From: Ktedonobacterales bacterium
Lineage (GTDB): Bacteria > Chloroflexota > Ktedonobacteria > Ktedonobacterales > Ktedonobacteraceae
Reading direction: 5' to 3'
NCBI GenBank assembly: GCA_027451525.1
Contig: DAIDJF010000017.1
Coordinates: 19,651 to 83,650, forward strand
DNA: 64,000 bases
Part shown: piece after piece, positions 48,571 to 58,891 of the stretch
Layout: every line of letters starts with the position of its first letter
Numbering within the stretch: the stretch's first letter is position 1
Notes under the pieces: generated by a model
What the model was told of the DNA's origin: nothing
What the model saw: the letters and a program-made list of their open reading frames with translations, nothing else
The model's database searches: none
Translations under genes and position numbers: made by a program

Positions 48571-49806
48571 ATGCCTTGGTTTCGTCCCACCAATACCGTT
48601 GTTAGCCCATTCAACGCGGCAGTTCCTGAGCTTAAAATAAGCAGTATACCCGTTCGTATCTTTACTGCCTGTTTTACATCAGCGATTGTCGCTGTTCACT
48701 ACACCAACTATAGTCCCCTTATCACAACGATACGGGCGGAACTTCACATTTCTAGTGGGCAAACGGGCCTCTTCTCCACATTACTCTTTCTGGGTCTGGC
48801 GATAGCCTATATTCCTGCCGGAATGCTAGCTGATCGTTTTGGGGCACGCCCGGTTCTGCTGGGGAGCACAACACTCCTGGCAGGAGCGGCCCTCGCACTC
48901 CCACTTTTTCCCAATCTCACCTGGATACTGCTCTGCCGTTTACTCGTTGGCCTAGGTTCGGGCGGAGCATTCATTGCCGGGGCAGGGATTGCCGCGAGTC
49001 TGGGCAAACATGCCTCATTAGGACAGGGGTTATATGGTGGCGCAACCCAAATTGGTTCTGGCATGGGTCTCCTCATCACACCTCATCTTTTTACACTCTT
49101 CGGATGGCGTGGCTCGTTTTTTGTATGGGGACTTTTTAGTGCCATTGCTATCGTGCTCTGGCTCTTCGTCTATGACGGCTCGCACCCTCGTCAATCACAT
49201 ACTATCGACATCAAAGCAGGCTTACGCTCACCATCGGTCTGGACGTTAGGACTTTCACATCTAGGCACGTTTGGCTTGGGCAATGCTATTGCAGCATGGC
49301 TCACTGTCTATCTCGTCACTGCGTATCATCTACCGCTCGCACTTGCGGCAACATTCGGCTCGTTTGCCCTCCTGACAGGTATGTTCTTTCGCCCACTTGG
49401 CGGCATTCTTATCGCCCGTAACATTATCCGTGCTATCCCGCTTCTGCGCATGGGAACTATTATGGGTTTTCTCGGCGTAGGAGTGCTCATCATTCCATTC
49501 CATACGCCTCTTCTTGCAATTACAGGCATCTCCCTTATTGCTATTGGCGCAACCATCCCCTACACAGCCGTCTTTAACCCGGCTGCACATCTACGCACAG
49601 TCAGCAAAGGCGTTGCCCAGGGCATGGTAAGTGTTCTTTCCAGTCCCACCGTGATTATCGGCCCCCCGCTTATTGGTTTTATCTTAGACCGCACAGGCAG
49701 CTTTAGCTGGGCTTTTAGCCCTATCATGCTCTTTGGTCTTATCGCGATTGTCGCTTCATTTCTCGCGCACGCCGCATTGCAAAAAGAGGCAACCATGTAT
49801 TTTTAA
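48571..49806 (+). CDS. MFS transporter (CynX/NimT-like)
   Basis: About 411 residues from ATG 48571; ATG 48499 is an alternative, and the track's 48238 start overlaps the VOC gene in another frame and is not real. Twelve TM helices with GMLADRFGARPVLLG between helices 2 and 3. Resembles the CynX/NimT nitrate-nitrite-drug branch by general pattern. No clear ribosome-binding site. Confidence 0.85.
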   Translation: MPWFRPTNTVVSPFNAAVPELKISSIPVRIFTACFTSAIVAVHYTNYSPLITTIRAELHISSGQTGLFSTLLFLGLAIAYIPAGMLADRFGARPVLLGSTTLLAGAALALPLFPNLTWILLCRLLVGLGSGGAFIAGAGIAASLGKHASLGQGLYGGATQIGSGMGLLITPHLFTLFGWRGSFFVWGLFSAIAIVLWLFVYDGSHPRQSHTIDIKAGLRSPSVWTLGLSHLGTFGLGNAIAAWLTVYLVTAYHLPLALAATFGSFALLTGMFFRPLGGILIARNIIRAIPLLRMGTIMGFLGVGVLIIPFHTPLLAITGISLIAIGATIPYTAVFNPAAHLRTVSKGVAQGMVSVLSSPTVIIGPPLIGFILDRTGSFSWAFSPIMLFGLIAIVASFLAHAALQKEATMYF

Positions 49807-49854
49807 GCTCAACAGTAATTTGCAGCGAATAATGCTCAACCGCCACAATCTAGC

Positions 49855-49879
49855 ATTATAGCCATCCAAAGGCTATAAT
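49855..49879. promoter_or_regulatory. 9-bp inverted repeat overlapping a TATAAT before pgmB
   Basis: attatagcc / ggctataat with a 7-nt spacer. The right arm contains TATAAT at a -10-like position about 110 bp before the pgmB start. No good -35 is seen. It may be an operator for the sugar operon or the end of the MFS transcript. Confidence 0.4.
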
Positions 49880-49987
49880 AGTGATACCTGCACTTCTCTA
49901 CATACGTTTCTTAGGCAGGAGTGAAAAATTATGGATATTCAACACTCTGGATACACCGAATGCTATTTCTGAATGGAGCCGCTCAAG

Positions 49988-50632
49988 ATGCAAAAACCGC
50001 AAGCCATCATCTTTGACCTTGATGGTGTATTGACCGATACATCAGAATATCACTATCAGGCATGGAAACATCTTGCTGATGATGAAGGGATTCCCTTCAC
50101 ACACGAAGAAAACGATGCTCATTTACGCGGCGTAGGCCGTCGGGAATCGCTCATGTATTTACTGAAAGGGCGTAGTGTTTCCGCATCTCAGCTAACGGAG
50201 ATGATGGAACGGAAGAACCGCTACTACAATGAATTAATCAAACAAATGACGCCCAACGAAGTCATTGAAGGTGGGAGAGAACTTTTACAAGAAATTCGTG
50301 ACGCGGGCATCAAAACGGCGGTTGCCTCTGCGAGCAAAAATTGCATGGTTGTATTGGAGCGATTAGAGCTTGTGCGCTACTTTGATGGCATTGCTGATGG
50401 ATATAGCGTAGTGCATGGCAAGCCAGCCCCCGATGTTTTCGTTTACGCGGCTGGCACTGTCCATGTACCCGTTTCTGCCTGTCTTGGAGTCGAAGATGCA
50501 GACGCAGGAATAGAGTCCATCAAAGCGGCTGGTATGGTCGCTCTCGGTATTGGGCCGAAAGAACGCTTTCAACGTGCAGATAAGGTTCTTTCTACGCTCG
50601 CTCGCCATCGTTTGCAAGACATGTTAGACTAA
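49988..50632 (+). CDS. pgmB: Beta-phosphoglucomutase (HAD superfamily)
   Basis: 214 residues from ATG 49988, 9 nt after GGAG; the track start at 49973 is upstream of that site. HAD motifs: IIFDLDGVLTDTSEYH (nucleophile and acid Asp), SASKN, and GVEDADAGIESIKAAGM. The cap region has RGVGRRESL, typical of beta-PGM. Converts beta-glucose-1-P to glucose-6-P. Next to GH65 phosphorylase with a 55-bp gap: these enzymes work in sequence. Confidence 0.93.
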   Translation: MQKPQAIIFDLDGVLTDTSEYHYQAWKHLADDEGIPFTHEENDAHLRGVGRRESLMYLLKGRSVSASQLTEMMERKNRYYNELIKQMTPNEVIEGGRELLQEIRDAGIKTAVASASKNCMVVLERLELVRYFDGIADGYSVVHGKPAPDVFVYAAGTVHVPVSACLGVEDADAGIESIKAAGMVALGIGPKERFQRADKVLSTLARHRLQDMLD

Positions 50633-50687
50633 AACCTATGAATAGGCTCTTATCACATGCTACATTGTACAAAGGAAGGAAACCTGC

Positions 50688-52961
50688 GTGGACCTTTGGC
50701 AGATAAGCGAAGAACGATTTGATTTCACCCCCAAACAGTTACATAGCCAGGAGACCGTATTCACAATCGGCAATGGCTACTTCGGCACGCGCGGAACCTT
50801 TGAAGAAGGCTCTCGACACGCAAATCCTGCCACACTTATGTTTGGGGTCTTTGATGATATCCCTATTGCTCGTGAGGAATTAGCGAACGTACCCGATTGG
50901 GTCCCGCTCAAACTATTCGTTAATGGTGAGCGATTTCGCCTGGATGAGGGGCGTATCCTCAGCTATCGGCGCACGCTCGATATGCAACGCGGCATGCTGC
51001 TGCGCACAGTTCGCTGGCAGAGCCCTAATGACATCATTGTCACGATTGAAAGTGAACGCATCGCCAGCTTAGCAGATGAACACGTTGGGGCAATCCGCTA
51101 TAGTGTCACCGCAGAGCAACAGGACATTGATATTGTGCTCTGGGCCAGTATTAACTCCGCTGTCGGTAACTATAATGTCATGCACTGGGATACAGTGGAT
51201 CAGAGCCACGAGAATGACATCATCTGGCTCCTCAGTGAGACCAAGATGACGCATGTGCAGTTAGCACAAAGCATGAGTTTTACAACAACCGCTCCTTTTG
51301 AACAGGAAATTGTCGATTCGGATGTTGCTCCTAGTATCCGTCTGCGTGGCAGGGTAGCGGCTGGCACAACTGTCACCGTCGAAAAAATCGTGGTCATGTA
51401 TACATCACGTGACAATATTGAACCCGTGCGCGCTGCGCTCAAACATCATCGTACCCTCATCGCAATGGCGGCAATGCAACCGGAACCCAACATTCATCAG
51501 GCTTTCTCGCTTGATGCCGCAAATACGACGACAGCCTCTCTCTCGCCAGTCGCACAGCCCTCCACTCAGCACGAAAAAACTGTGTATGCGACGATATCTG
51601 CGCAACATATTGAGGCCTGGCGACGATACTGGGAGACCGCCGATGTCATCATCGAAGGCGATGCACTGGCACAAATAGGCATACGCTATAGCATCTACCA
51701 ATTGCGCATCAACGCTTCCGCGCACGATAGTCGCTATAGCATCGCAGCAAAAGGGTTGACTGGCTTTGGTTATCGTGGGCATGTCTTCCATGATACAGAA
51801 ATCTTTATGCTGCCTTTTTTCACCTATGTAATGCCTGAAATTGCTCGTAATCTCATTCTCTACCGTTATCATCTCCTGCCTGCTGCGCGCCAAAAAGCCT
51901 CCAATAATGGCTATGACGGAGCGCAATACCCCTGGGAAAGTACGCTGAATGGCGAAGAGACAACACCACCTGCGATTGTCCACCCAGAGACAGGCGAGGT
52001 CATTGCCGTCCTTAATGGCTCACTCGAAATCCATATTACCGCTAGTATTGCTCACTCCGTCATGGACTATTGGCACGTCACGGGTGATGATGATTTTATG
52101 GCTCGCTATGGCACCGAGATGATGCTGAGTACCGCCATGTTCTGGGTCAGCCGTGTTGAATATAATGTCACACACAATGACTACGAGATTACCAATGTCA
52201 TCGGCCCCGATGAGTGGCATGAACATGTCAACAATAATGCCTTCACTAACTATATGGCAAAAAACAATATCGAGAAGGCACTCATAGCATGGGAATGGCT
52301 TCAACAGCATCACCCACTTAAGGCACAAATGCTCGCTCATCAGTTCAATCTTACCGAGGAGCGTTTCGCACACTGGCATGATGTTGTCGCACACCTGCGC
52401 ATTCCTCAGAGTCCGACAACTAAACTTTTTGAGCAATTCGATGGTTTCTTCAAACTCGAAACGCTCAATCAGGAACTCTACAAGGGACGTACCGACTCGT
52501 ATCAGGGCATCTTTGGCCTCGAACACATGCAAAAGTACCGCATGATTAAGCAAGCTGACGTTTTGATGCTGCTTACCGTCTTGAGCAGTCAGTTTGATCT
52601 GCAAACCAAAAAGGTCAATTGGGACTACTACTATCCCATCACCGATCATGACTACGGCTCCTCGCTGACGCCTGCGTTCCACGTCATTCTGGCCTGCCAG
52701 CTCGGTTTACAGAACGAGGCATACGAGCTATTCATGAAGGGAGCGTTGGTCGATATCCAAAACCTGCGTGGCAACACACCAGAGGGCATTCACGCAGCTT
52801 GCGCTGGTGCTGTCTGGCAAGCCGCGATTCTCGGCTTCGCCGGGCTGCAAGTCACCGCTGATGGCTATAAGACAAATCCACACCTTCCAGACAAGTGGAC
52901 GCGCCTCGCCTTCACCTGTCAGTACAAAGGTGAGCACGTGCAATTTGACTTACGCAGGTAA
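50688..52961 (+). CDS. GH65 glycoside phosphorylase (maltose/trehalose/kojibiose phosphorylase type)
   Basis: 757 residues from GTG 50688, with AAAGGAAGG upstream. Full-length: N-terminal beta-sandwich (FTIGNGYFGTRGTFEE), helical (alpha/alpha)6 barrel with the general-acid Glu in NVIGPDEWHEHVNNN, and the phosphate-binding HGSSLTPA-like YGSSLTPAFH. The GTPEGIH-like NTPEGIHAACAG is also typical. Splits an alpha-disaccharide with phosphate to glucose plus beta-glucose-1-P, the substrate of the upstream PgmB. The exact disaccharide cannot be decided here. Confidence 0.93.
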   Translation: MDLWQISEERFDFTPKQLHSQETVFTIGNGYFGTRGTFEEGSRHANPATLMFGVFDDIPIAREELANVPDWVPLKLFVNGERFRLDEGRILSYRRTLDMQRGMLLRTVRWQSPNDIIVTIESERIASLADEHVGAIRYSVTAEQQDIDIVLWASINSAVGNYNVMHWDTVDQSHENDIIWLLSETKMTHVQLAQSMSFTTTAPFEQEIVDSDVAPSIRLRGRVAAGTTVTVEKIVVMYTSRDNIEPVRAALKHHRTLIAMAAMQPEPNIHQAFSLDAANTTTASLSPVAQPSTQHEKTVYATISAQHIEAWRRYWETADVIIEGDALAQIGIRYSIYQLRINASAHDSRYSIAAKGLTGFGYRGHVFHDTEIFMLPFFTYVMPEIARNLILYRYHLLPAARQKASNNGYDGAQYPWESTLNGEETTPPAIVHPETGEVIAVLNGSLEIHITASIAHSVMDYWHVTGDDDFMARYGTEMMLSTAMFWVSRVEYNVTHNDYEITNVIGPDEWHEHVNNNAFTNYMAKNNIEKALIAWEWLQQHHPLKAQMLAHQFNLTEERFAHWHDVVAHLRIPQSPTTKLFEQFDGFFKLETLNQELYKGRTDSYQGIFGLEHMQKYRMIKQADVLMLLTVLSSQFDLQTKKVNWDYYYPITDHDYGSSLTPAFHVILACQLGLQNEAYELFMKGALVDIQNLRGNTPEGIHAACAGAVWQAAILGFAGLQVTADGYKTNPHLPDKWTRLAFTCQYKGEHVQFDLRR

Positions 52962-52971
52962 CGCATTTCTT

Positions 52972-53015
52972 CGTTTGTGTCATAGGGGAACATAACGCCC
53001 ACTATGACACAAACG
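52972..53015 (+). terminator. Hairpin terminator of the pgmB-GH65 operon
   Basis: 14-bp stem cgtttgtgtcatag / ctatgacacaaacg with a 16-nt loop, 10 bp after the stop. Confidence 0.75.
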
Positions 53016-53032
53016 GGTAGCGAGAAACCGAC

Positions 53033-53056
53033 AAACCTGAAAACCTGAAAACCTGA
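53033..53056. repeat. Three tandem copies of aaacctga
   Basis: Perfect 8-bp unit repeated three times just upstream of the tRNA promoter. Confidence 0.8.
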
Positions 53057-53065
53057 AACATCCTA

Positions 53066-53094
53066 TTGACAAGTTGGCAAAGTCAAGGTATTAT
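53066..53094 (+). promoter_or_regulatory. Promoter of tRNA-Glu
   Basis: TTGACA, 17 bp, TATTAT, placing transcription start near 53101, about 14 bp before the tRNA 5' end. Confidence 0.85.
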
Positions 53095-53114
53095 ATAGCA
53101 CGTGACACATATAG

Positions 53115-53191
53115 GGCGCATTCGTCTAGCGGCCTAGGACGCTGCCCTCTCAAGGCAGAGACCACGGGTTCGAATCCCGTATGCGCTACCA
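53115..53191 (+). tRNA. tRNA-Glu (CTC anticodon), CCA encoded
   Basis: 77 nt. Acceptor stem GGCGCAT / ATGCGCT (one G-U pair), D arm with TAGCGGCCTAG, anticodon stem CTGCC / GGCAG around loop CTCTCAA giving anticodon CTC, T arm ACGGG-TTCGAAT-CCCGT, discriminator A and encoded CCA. The antisense ORF in the track is a typical tRNA shadow. Confidence 0.97.
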
Positions 53192-53280
53192 TTTCAGCCA
53201 AAGAGAGAAGTGATCTTCCCTCGATTTGATAGAGTCCCCAAAGCTGAGATACACTCAAGCAAATCAGGAAGGGGAGCATC

Positions 53281-53448
53281 ATGGCAAAGGTTCAGAAAGT
53301 CTACACGTGAGAATTTAAAGAGGAGGCAGTACGGCTCGCCCAAACAAGTGGGAAGCCAATTGCCCAGGTAGCCAGAGAGCTGGGTATTTCAGACACCTCC
53401 ATTCATCAGTGGCGTAAGGAGCATCACGAAGCTGGTTTGATATTCTGA
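53281..53448 (+). pseudogene. IS3-family transposase OrfA remnant
   Basis: GGAAGGGGAGC ribosome-binding site and ATG are followed by MAKVQKVYT, a TGA, then EFKEEAVRLAQTSGKPIAQV and ELGISDTSIHQW, the HTH_Tnp_1 domain of IS3-type OrfA. Intact relatives have Arg or similar at the stop, so a CGA to TGA change is likely. The frame ends about 45 residues later, inside the tail of the oxidase gene. OrfB is absent. Confidence 0.8.
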
Positions 53449-54830
53449 TTCACGTGGAACAGGTTGTTGGGGTCGTATTTGGCTTTGATCTGTGCCAGCC
53501 GCTCGTAGTTGTCGCGATATGCCGCCTTCACATTATCTGTACCCTCATCCATCATCATGTTGACATAGCCCCCGCCAGCCGAATAAGGGTGCAAGGCCAT
53601 CCAGTAGTCTCTGGCCCATTGGATCATGCGCTCATTGTTAGCCGGATCGGGGTCGACCCCGACGACCACTTCCGAGAAGTTGGCCTCGCGGAAGCTGAAG
53701 GCTGTCTCGTTAGCACCAACGCGATGAACCACGCCGTTGATCGGGTAGAGGTGCATAGTAGAATGCATCGTCGGCAGTTGGGCGCCATACTTCACGTGCA
53801 GATCGATCGCTTTGTCGCTCAAGTCGGTGAAGAAGTCGGCCTTCCAGTACCATTGCAAGCCCTTTGGGTAGAGCGCGTCGAAGAGCGTCTGAAGCACCGG
53901 CCAGGGAATGGGTCCGGCGAAATCCACCGCAGGCGGGATGTTTGTGCGAATGGGCTGCAGGAGCTTTTCGGCCTCTTCCTGTGGCGCGGTAGAGCACCAC
54001 ACGATGGCGCACATCTTCTGCAGGTGAAATTGTTCCGGGAACGGTGGAGCGGGTGGCACCGTCACAAAGCCAAACCAGCCGTTGACCTCATCAGGGGCGG
54101 TCAGAATGTAGTCCCGCCAGTACCTCAGCACATTTGCCGCCTCATCGAGTGACCAGAGCATCGGTCCCCCATAGACCATGCTGATGGGATGCAGTTGGAA
54201 GAGGAACGAGGTGACAACGCCAAAGTTGCCGCCCCCCCCACGAACTGCCCAGAATAGGTCAGCATTCTCCTGGACGTTAGCCGTGACGAAACTCCCATCG
54301 GCAAGGACCATGTCGACACCCAGCAGGTTATCAATCGTCAGGCCCAGGGTACGAGAGAGGTAGCCTATGCCTCCGCCCAGAGTCAGCCCACCAACTCCAG
54401 TAGTCGAAATGAAGCCACTCGGCGTCGCCAGTCCGAAGGGATGGGTAGCATGATCTACATCACCCCAAGTACAGCCACCTTCGACGCGTGCCGTGCGCGC
54501 AACGGGGTCCACGCGAATCCCTTTCATCTCAGAGAGGTCAATCACCAGACCATCATCGCAGGTTCCCTGGCCAGGACCGTTGTGTCCGCCACCTCGGATT
54601 GCCAGTGTTAATTCATGCTCGCGGGCAAAGTTGACTGCCGCGATCACATCGGCGACATCCACGCAGCGAACGATCAACGCTGGATGCTTGTCGATCATAG
54701 CATTGTAGACCTGGCGAGCCTGCTCGTAATCAGCATCGCTGGTACGGATCAGTGCGCCGCGCAACTGAGATGCAAGTTGCTGGATTGTAGATTCCTCCAA
54801 TGCATCTATAGGTTGGTGTCGTTGTTCCAA
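53424..54830 (-). CDS. FAD-linked oxidoreductase, berberine-bridge-enzyme (BBE) family
   Basis: 468 residues. FAD-binding type 4 domain with IRGGGHNGPGQG (the His that binds FAD covalently) and GGCTWGDVDHAT, then STTGVGGLTLGGGIGYLSR and WAVRGGGGNFGVVTSF. The C-terminal BBE segment has YVNMMMDEG and KYDPNNLFHVNQNI. Substrates in bacteria include sugars, alcohols and secondary metabolites. The start ATG 54830 follows GGAGAAAG. Its 3' end overlaps the IS3 remnant, whose insertion may have replaced the original downstream DNA. Confidence 0.92.
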   Translation of the reverse strand: MEQRHQPIDALEESTIQQLASQLRGALIRTSDADYEQARQVYNAMIDKHPALIVRCVDVADVIAAVNFAREHELTLAIRGGGHNGPGQGTCDDGLVIDLSEMKGIRVDPVARTARVEGGCTWGDVDHATHPFGLATPSGFISTTGVGGLTLGGGIGYLSRTLGLTIDNLLGVDMVLADGSFVTANVQENADLFWAVRGGGGNFGVVTSFLFQLHPISMVYGGPMLWSLDEAANVLRYWRDYILTAPDEVNGWFGFVTVPPAPPFPEQFHLQKMCAIVWCSTAPQEEAEKLLQPIRTNIPPAVDFAGPIPWPVLQTLFDALYPKGLQWYWKADFFTDLSDKAIDLHVKYGAQLPTMHSTMHLYPINGVVHRVGANETAFSFREANFSEVVVGVDPDPANNERMIQWARDYWMALHPYSAGGGYVNMMMDEGTDNVKAAYRDNYERLAQIKAKYDPNNLFHVNQNIKPAS

Positions 54831-54944
54831 CGTAGCTTTCTCCTTACCTGTTCTGTTTCAAACGAAAATAGAACGTACGTTTTTTGTGACTGTTACTCTA
54901 TGCACATCAGTAGTTCAGTTCACTAGTACAATAGCATGGGAGGC

Positions 54945-55033
54945 GTTAGCACAACGTTTGGTGAAGCCCGGAAATGAGAAATTTTCTAGAAGATTATTGG
55001 CGTTTACTGGAAGGTTGGTGTTAGCAAAGCGTT
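54945..55033. promoter_or_regulatory. Paired GTTAGC motifs upstream of the oxidase
   Basis: gttagcacaacgtt at 54945 and gttagcaaagcgtt at 55020 (11 of 14 identical, 75 bp apart), in the gap between the oxidase start and the regulator's end. SARP-type regulators bind direct repeats, so these could be sites, but this is weak. Confidence 0.3.
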
Positions 55034-55053
55034 AGTACGGATCTCGTTACAGG

Positions 55054-57752
55054 CTATAACTGCGTCAGGAGTAACTGGGCAGCCTTCAAGTCCGGCGTGT
55101 CAAAACCTTCTGTAAACCAGGTGTACACGCCACCCAGTCGGCATCTCGCGTCGTTTCTGCGATTCTGGGTGATCCAGAAACGTGCCAGGCTGGTGGTTGC
55201 ACGCAGTTCCAACGCTCGTGCTTGCTGTGATTGCGCGATCTCGATTGCTCGCAGTAGTGCTGCTTCAGCGTCAGAAGGTTCCGCACCGCTCATAAGCAGC
55301 AACTCGCCTCGTAACCGATGTAACTCTGCGTCCCACCAGCGCTCGTTGTGGGTACGAGCTTCAAAGAGTGCCTCGTCGAGAGCTACTAATCCCTCCTCTA
55401 TGCGTCCGGCTTTCTCATAGACCTGCGCAAGCAGCGAGAGGTAATACGGTAGCCGCAAGCTGGCACTCGAAGCTTTGAATACGGTGATTGAGCTACGTAG
55501 ACACCCGATGCGCTCCTCATCAGGTTGCGCGATCGCCAATGCAAAGCTGACAAGGATGTCGGCCCATGCTCGATAATAGGGAGCCTGAAATTTGTTTGTG
55601 AGCGCAAGCGATTTCTCGGCCTGCATTCGGGCACTTGCCTTATCCGCGCGCAACTGTTGCAGCAAGGCCAGATAGGCTGATACCAACGCCTGATTGAAAG
55701 GTTGATCGAGGTCTTGCACCAACTTGACCGCATCCAGTCCGCATTCGAGTGCCTGCTGTGGATAGCCAAGGCACCAGAGTGCGTGTGATTGCCATGCTCG
55801 TGCGTGCGCTGCATAATTCACTCCCTGCGCTTCTTGAATGTGGGAGATTTGATCGGGGTCATGTACTGTGATGATCTGTGCAAATTGAGCGTTTGCCTCA
55901 GTGATCTTGCCCTGGTGCAGGTACGCTCCTGCCAACATCATGTCTGCAAACAGCGGGGGGGCTGAGCCAAAAGAGCGCTGATACAGGATATGTAGCTCAT
56001 CGGAGACCATTTGCACCCGCGCAAGCTCAGCCTGCACCACGTAGACGGATTGCAATCCATACAGCGTCTGCGCTCGCTGTCCATCATCACCAACCCTGTC
56101 GCACAACGCGAGTGCGCGATTGAGCACTCGCTCCAACTCTGGCGCGGCCCAGCCTTTAGTCACGCGGTAGATGGGTGCCAGAGCCAGTTGCAAGCCAAGT
56201 TCCTGTTTGTCACGCTTCACACCGACAGGTAATTGCTCTAGTTGTTCCAGACTCCGCGAGAGCAAACTGATGGCATCTTCGTTCGCATACACTCTCTGGG
56301 CAACGGTAGCCGCACGCAGGTAATACACAATAGCCTGTTCGATCATGCCTGCGTGCTCGTAATGGGATGCTATCTGGCCGCTCACTCCGTCGAGGTCATC
56401 GGCATACATAGCTTCCAACGTTTGCGCTACGCGGCGGTGCAGCAGACGGCGCTGAGGCGCGCTAATCTCCCCATATGCCACCTCGCGCAGCTTATCATGG
56501 GTAAAATCATAGCTGTTGGCTCCATGCTCGCGCACGATCCGTTTGTGCCAGAGTTCATCCAGCGCATGGACAGCACTCTCGGCATCGGTGTTGCCGACAC
56601 CGATCAGGAGGTCGAGCGTGAATTCGCGGCCAATAGTCGCAGCCAGTTCAACAATTTTGCGAGCGGATGCCGAGAGTTGAAGGAGACGCCCAACGAGCAC
56701 CGCATGCACCCCTGGCGGAAGCGTCCGAGCATCTGTAAACAACGGCTGAAAGTGTGTAGCCTCTGATGGACTGGCTTCTCCTCGTACCAGACCTGCCCGC
56801 ACTGTCTCAACCACGAACAGAGGATATCCTCCAGTCTCTCGAAACAGGTATAACCCTTCGCCCATCCCCACCTCGCGCTTTGCTACTTGCGACGCTAGTT
56901 TCGCGGTTTCTGCTGCATCTAATGGCTCAAGCGCAATATCAGTTACATGCACGATACTGCGCAGGTGGAGTAAGAAGGTATGCAATGGATGCTGCAATGA
57001 TAGTTCTTCCTAGCGAACACAACCAATGATAAGCAGTTGCGCCCGAGGGTCGAAACGCAAGAGAAAATGTAACCACTCAAGCGTCTCCTGATCGCACCAC
57101 TGTAAGTCATCAATCAATAAGAGTAAAGGCTTCGAGGTGATGAGGATGGCACGCGCCAAAGCCTCAAAGAAACGTTGTCGTTGGCCGTACTCGCCCACCG
57201 GTTCATAGTGTGGTAAATCTGGCTGCTCAGCCAACAATTCCGGCAAGATACGCACGACCTCAGTAAGCCAGACTTTGTCAAGCTGGTTGAGCTTCGAGCG
57301 TAAACCCTCGCTCCTGAGCCACTCTGTTACAGGGGCAAGGGAGAGTCGTCCGCCTGTTGGAGAGCACTTTGGAGTGCGTGCTGATCATTGCGTCGTGCCG
57401 CCTCGTCTGCGAGCGCGAGCTTCTGTTCAAACTCAGCAACATCAAGGTCAAAAGGCGTGGTGGAATGCCAGTACACCACCTGCGTGTCGGTACAGAGAAA
57501 TTGCTCAGCATCTGGAAATGCTTGGCGTAACTGGTGAAGCAGTTGGCGCAGGTTATTACGGGCCTGTGCCTCGGTTGTATCAGGCCAGAAGAGAAAGGCA
57601 AGATGCTGGCGCTGTTGGGGAATATCTCGATGCAGCACAAGATAAGCCAGCAACGATTGCAGACGCATGGCATTGAGACTGGTTATCTGTTGATCAGCGT
57701 AGACCAGACTGAAATCGCCAAGTAAGCGGAGGTGAAGGGATGGCATCGTCAT
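55054..57752 (-). pseudogene. SARP/BTAD-AAA-TPR transcriptional regulator, broken, without P-loop
   Basis: Three fragments of one gene. The first (57752 to 57327) is the winged-helix DNA-binding domain (LHLRLLGDFSLVYADQQI, LFWPDTTEAQARNNLRQLL) and the start of BTAD. The frame is then lost. The next piece starts late in the AAA domain (EWLRSEGLRSKLNQLDKVWL, Walker B LLLLIDDLQWCDQETLEWL); Walker A and about 150 residues are missing. A TAG at 57010-57012 follows IGCVR, after which EELSLQHPL and the TPR half continue in the same frame to 55054. The C-terminal half keeps TPR-like helices. It should be non-functional. Confidence 0.85.
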
Positions 57753-58087
57753 GGTCGACTACTTTCTCCTCTTCAAAAAAGGATAGTGATAGTTTACACA
57801 GGAAACACGCGTATAAAAATCGCGAACATCATCACAATCGTCTACTGGCTAAACGTCTGAGCGCCCTCAAATTACACCAGAAACATCGTCTGGGTTCCTC
57901 GCAGGCTTGGAAGAAACGAGTTGAAGAGAGCCAAAGTGCTGGAATCCATGATCAGAATACTCCTAACTAGGGAAAGACTGCTCCCATTGTAACAGAAACC
58001 TGGAGCATTTGCAGCAAGCTGGCTCACTTCAGTTGATTCTGGTGGCGAAGTCCATGTTCATGCTTGTAAATTTGCGAATTATACGGC

Positions 58088-58468
58088 TCATCCGAGCTTT
58101 TCGTGGTGTTGGTTAGCGTCGTGTTGACTCGTTTTGCGCTCAGCCATTCGCAGCCAGACAACATAGCCAACTAGGGCCAGCCAGAGAACCAACATATAGA
58201 TGTTGATGAGAAAGAACATCACAGAAGTCGATCTCACGAAGAATCCCACGACGGCCAAACATGCCACTAGCAGTCCCATGAATGCGAGCACCCACCAGGA
58301 CTGAGGATGTCCATAGTTGAGCACAGACCCCCTTCCGAAGCCAGTGCGGGGAACCAGTAAACGGGAATCATCAGGAGCATAGTACAGGAACCGGGATGTC
58401 ACGGGAGTGTTGCGAACAGACTCACGGTTCGATGGGGGCCTCGGCGGGGTGGCACTCGTGTTCTGCAT
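58088..58468 (-). CDS. Small two-TM membrane protein
   Basis: About 126 residues from ATG 58468, 11 nt after AGGAGAA; ATG 58495 is also possible. A polar, Pro/Arg-rich N-terminal 55 residues, two TM helices (WWVLAFMGLLVACLAVVGFFV and MFFLINIYMLVLWLALVGYVVWL), and a charged His-rich tail. No family recognised. The 335-bp gap upstream of the regulator (57753-58087) has no gene I can support. Confidence 0.55.
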   Translation of the reverse strand: MQNTSATPPRPPSNRESVRNTPVTSRFLYYAPDDSRLLVPRTGFGRGSVLNYGHPQSWWVLAFMGLLVACLAVVGFFVRSTSVMFFLINIYMLVLWLALVGYVVWLRMAERKTSQHDANQHHEKLG

Positions 58469-58891
58469 GGAAAACGGTTCTCCTGAATTTTGCATGGGGT
58501 TTCTTCTCTTCTTTTTCTCTGGGTCTTGCAAAAGACTCTTGCTTGAGTACAAGGTACATGAGAACTCGAACAATATCTATGCTTTCACTCACTCAGAATG
58601 TGTGGCCTCTTCCACACTTGTGCGTCAATCCCAGGATTGTACATGTTAAAATTGGCTCTTCCGCACTTCTGATACTTCCCTGAAAAGGGAAGCATAAGAG
58701 GGTGGACTAAGATACCGGCGAAAATGGCAACTCTTCAGATGTCCTTTCGATAGTTTTTCTCCGTAGGATACCTAGACTTTGCACATTTTTACGGAAGAGC
58801 CTTCTTGACCTCTTTCAATATACTGGGAGGACAGGTTGTGTTTCTTGTATAAGAAAGGGGGGTCCTTGATATTGGCATAAAGCCCGTGTAA

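Noticed and set aside
53091-53282. 63-residue minus-strand ORF over tRNA-Glu
   Set aside because: Translation of an antisense tRNA, a known annotation artefact.
53281-53448. In-frame TGA in the IS3 OrfA remnant as selenocysteine
   Set aside because: The position aligns with Arg in relatives, not Cys, and the frame is truncated. A nonsense mutation is the simpler reading.
57740-57970. 76-residue plus-strand ORF
   Set aside because: Overlaps the SARP start region; basic, low-complexity and unsupported.
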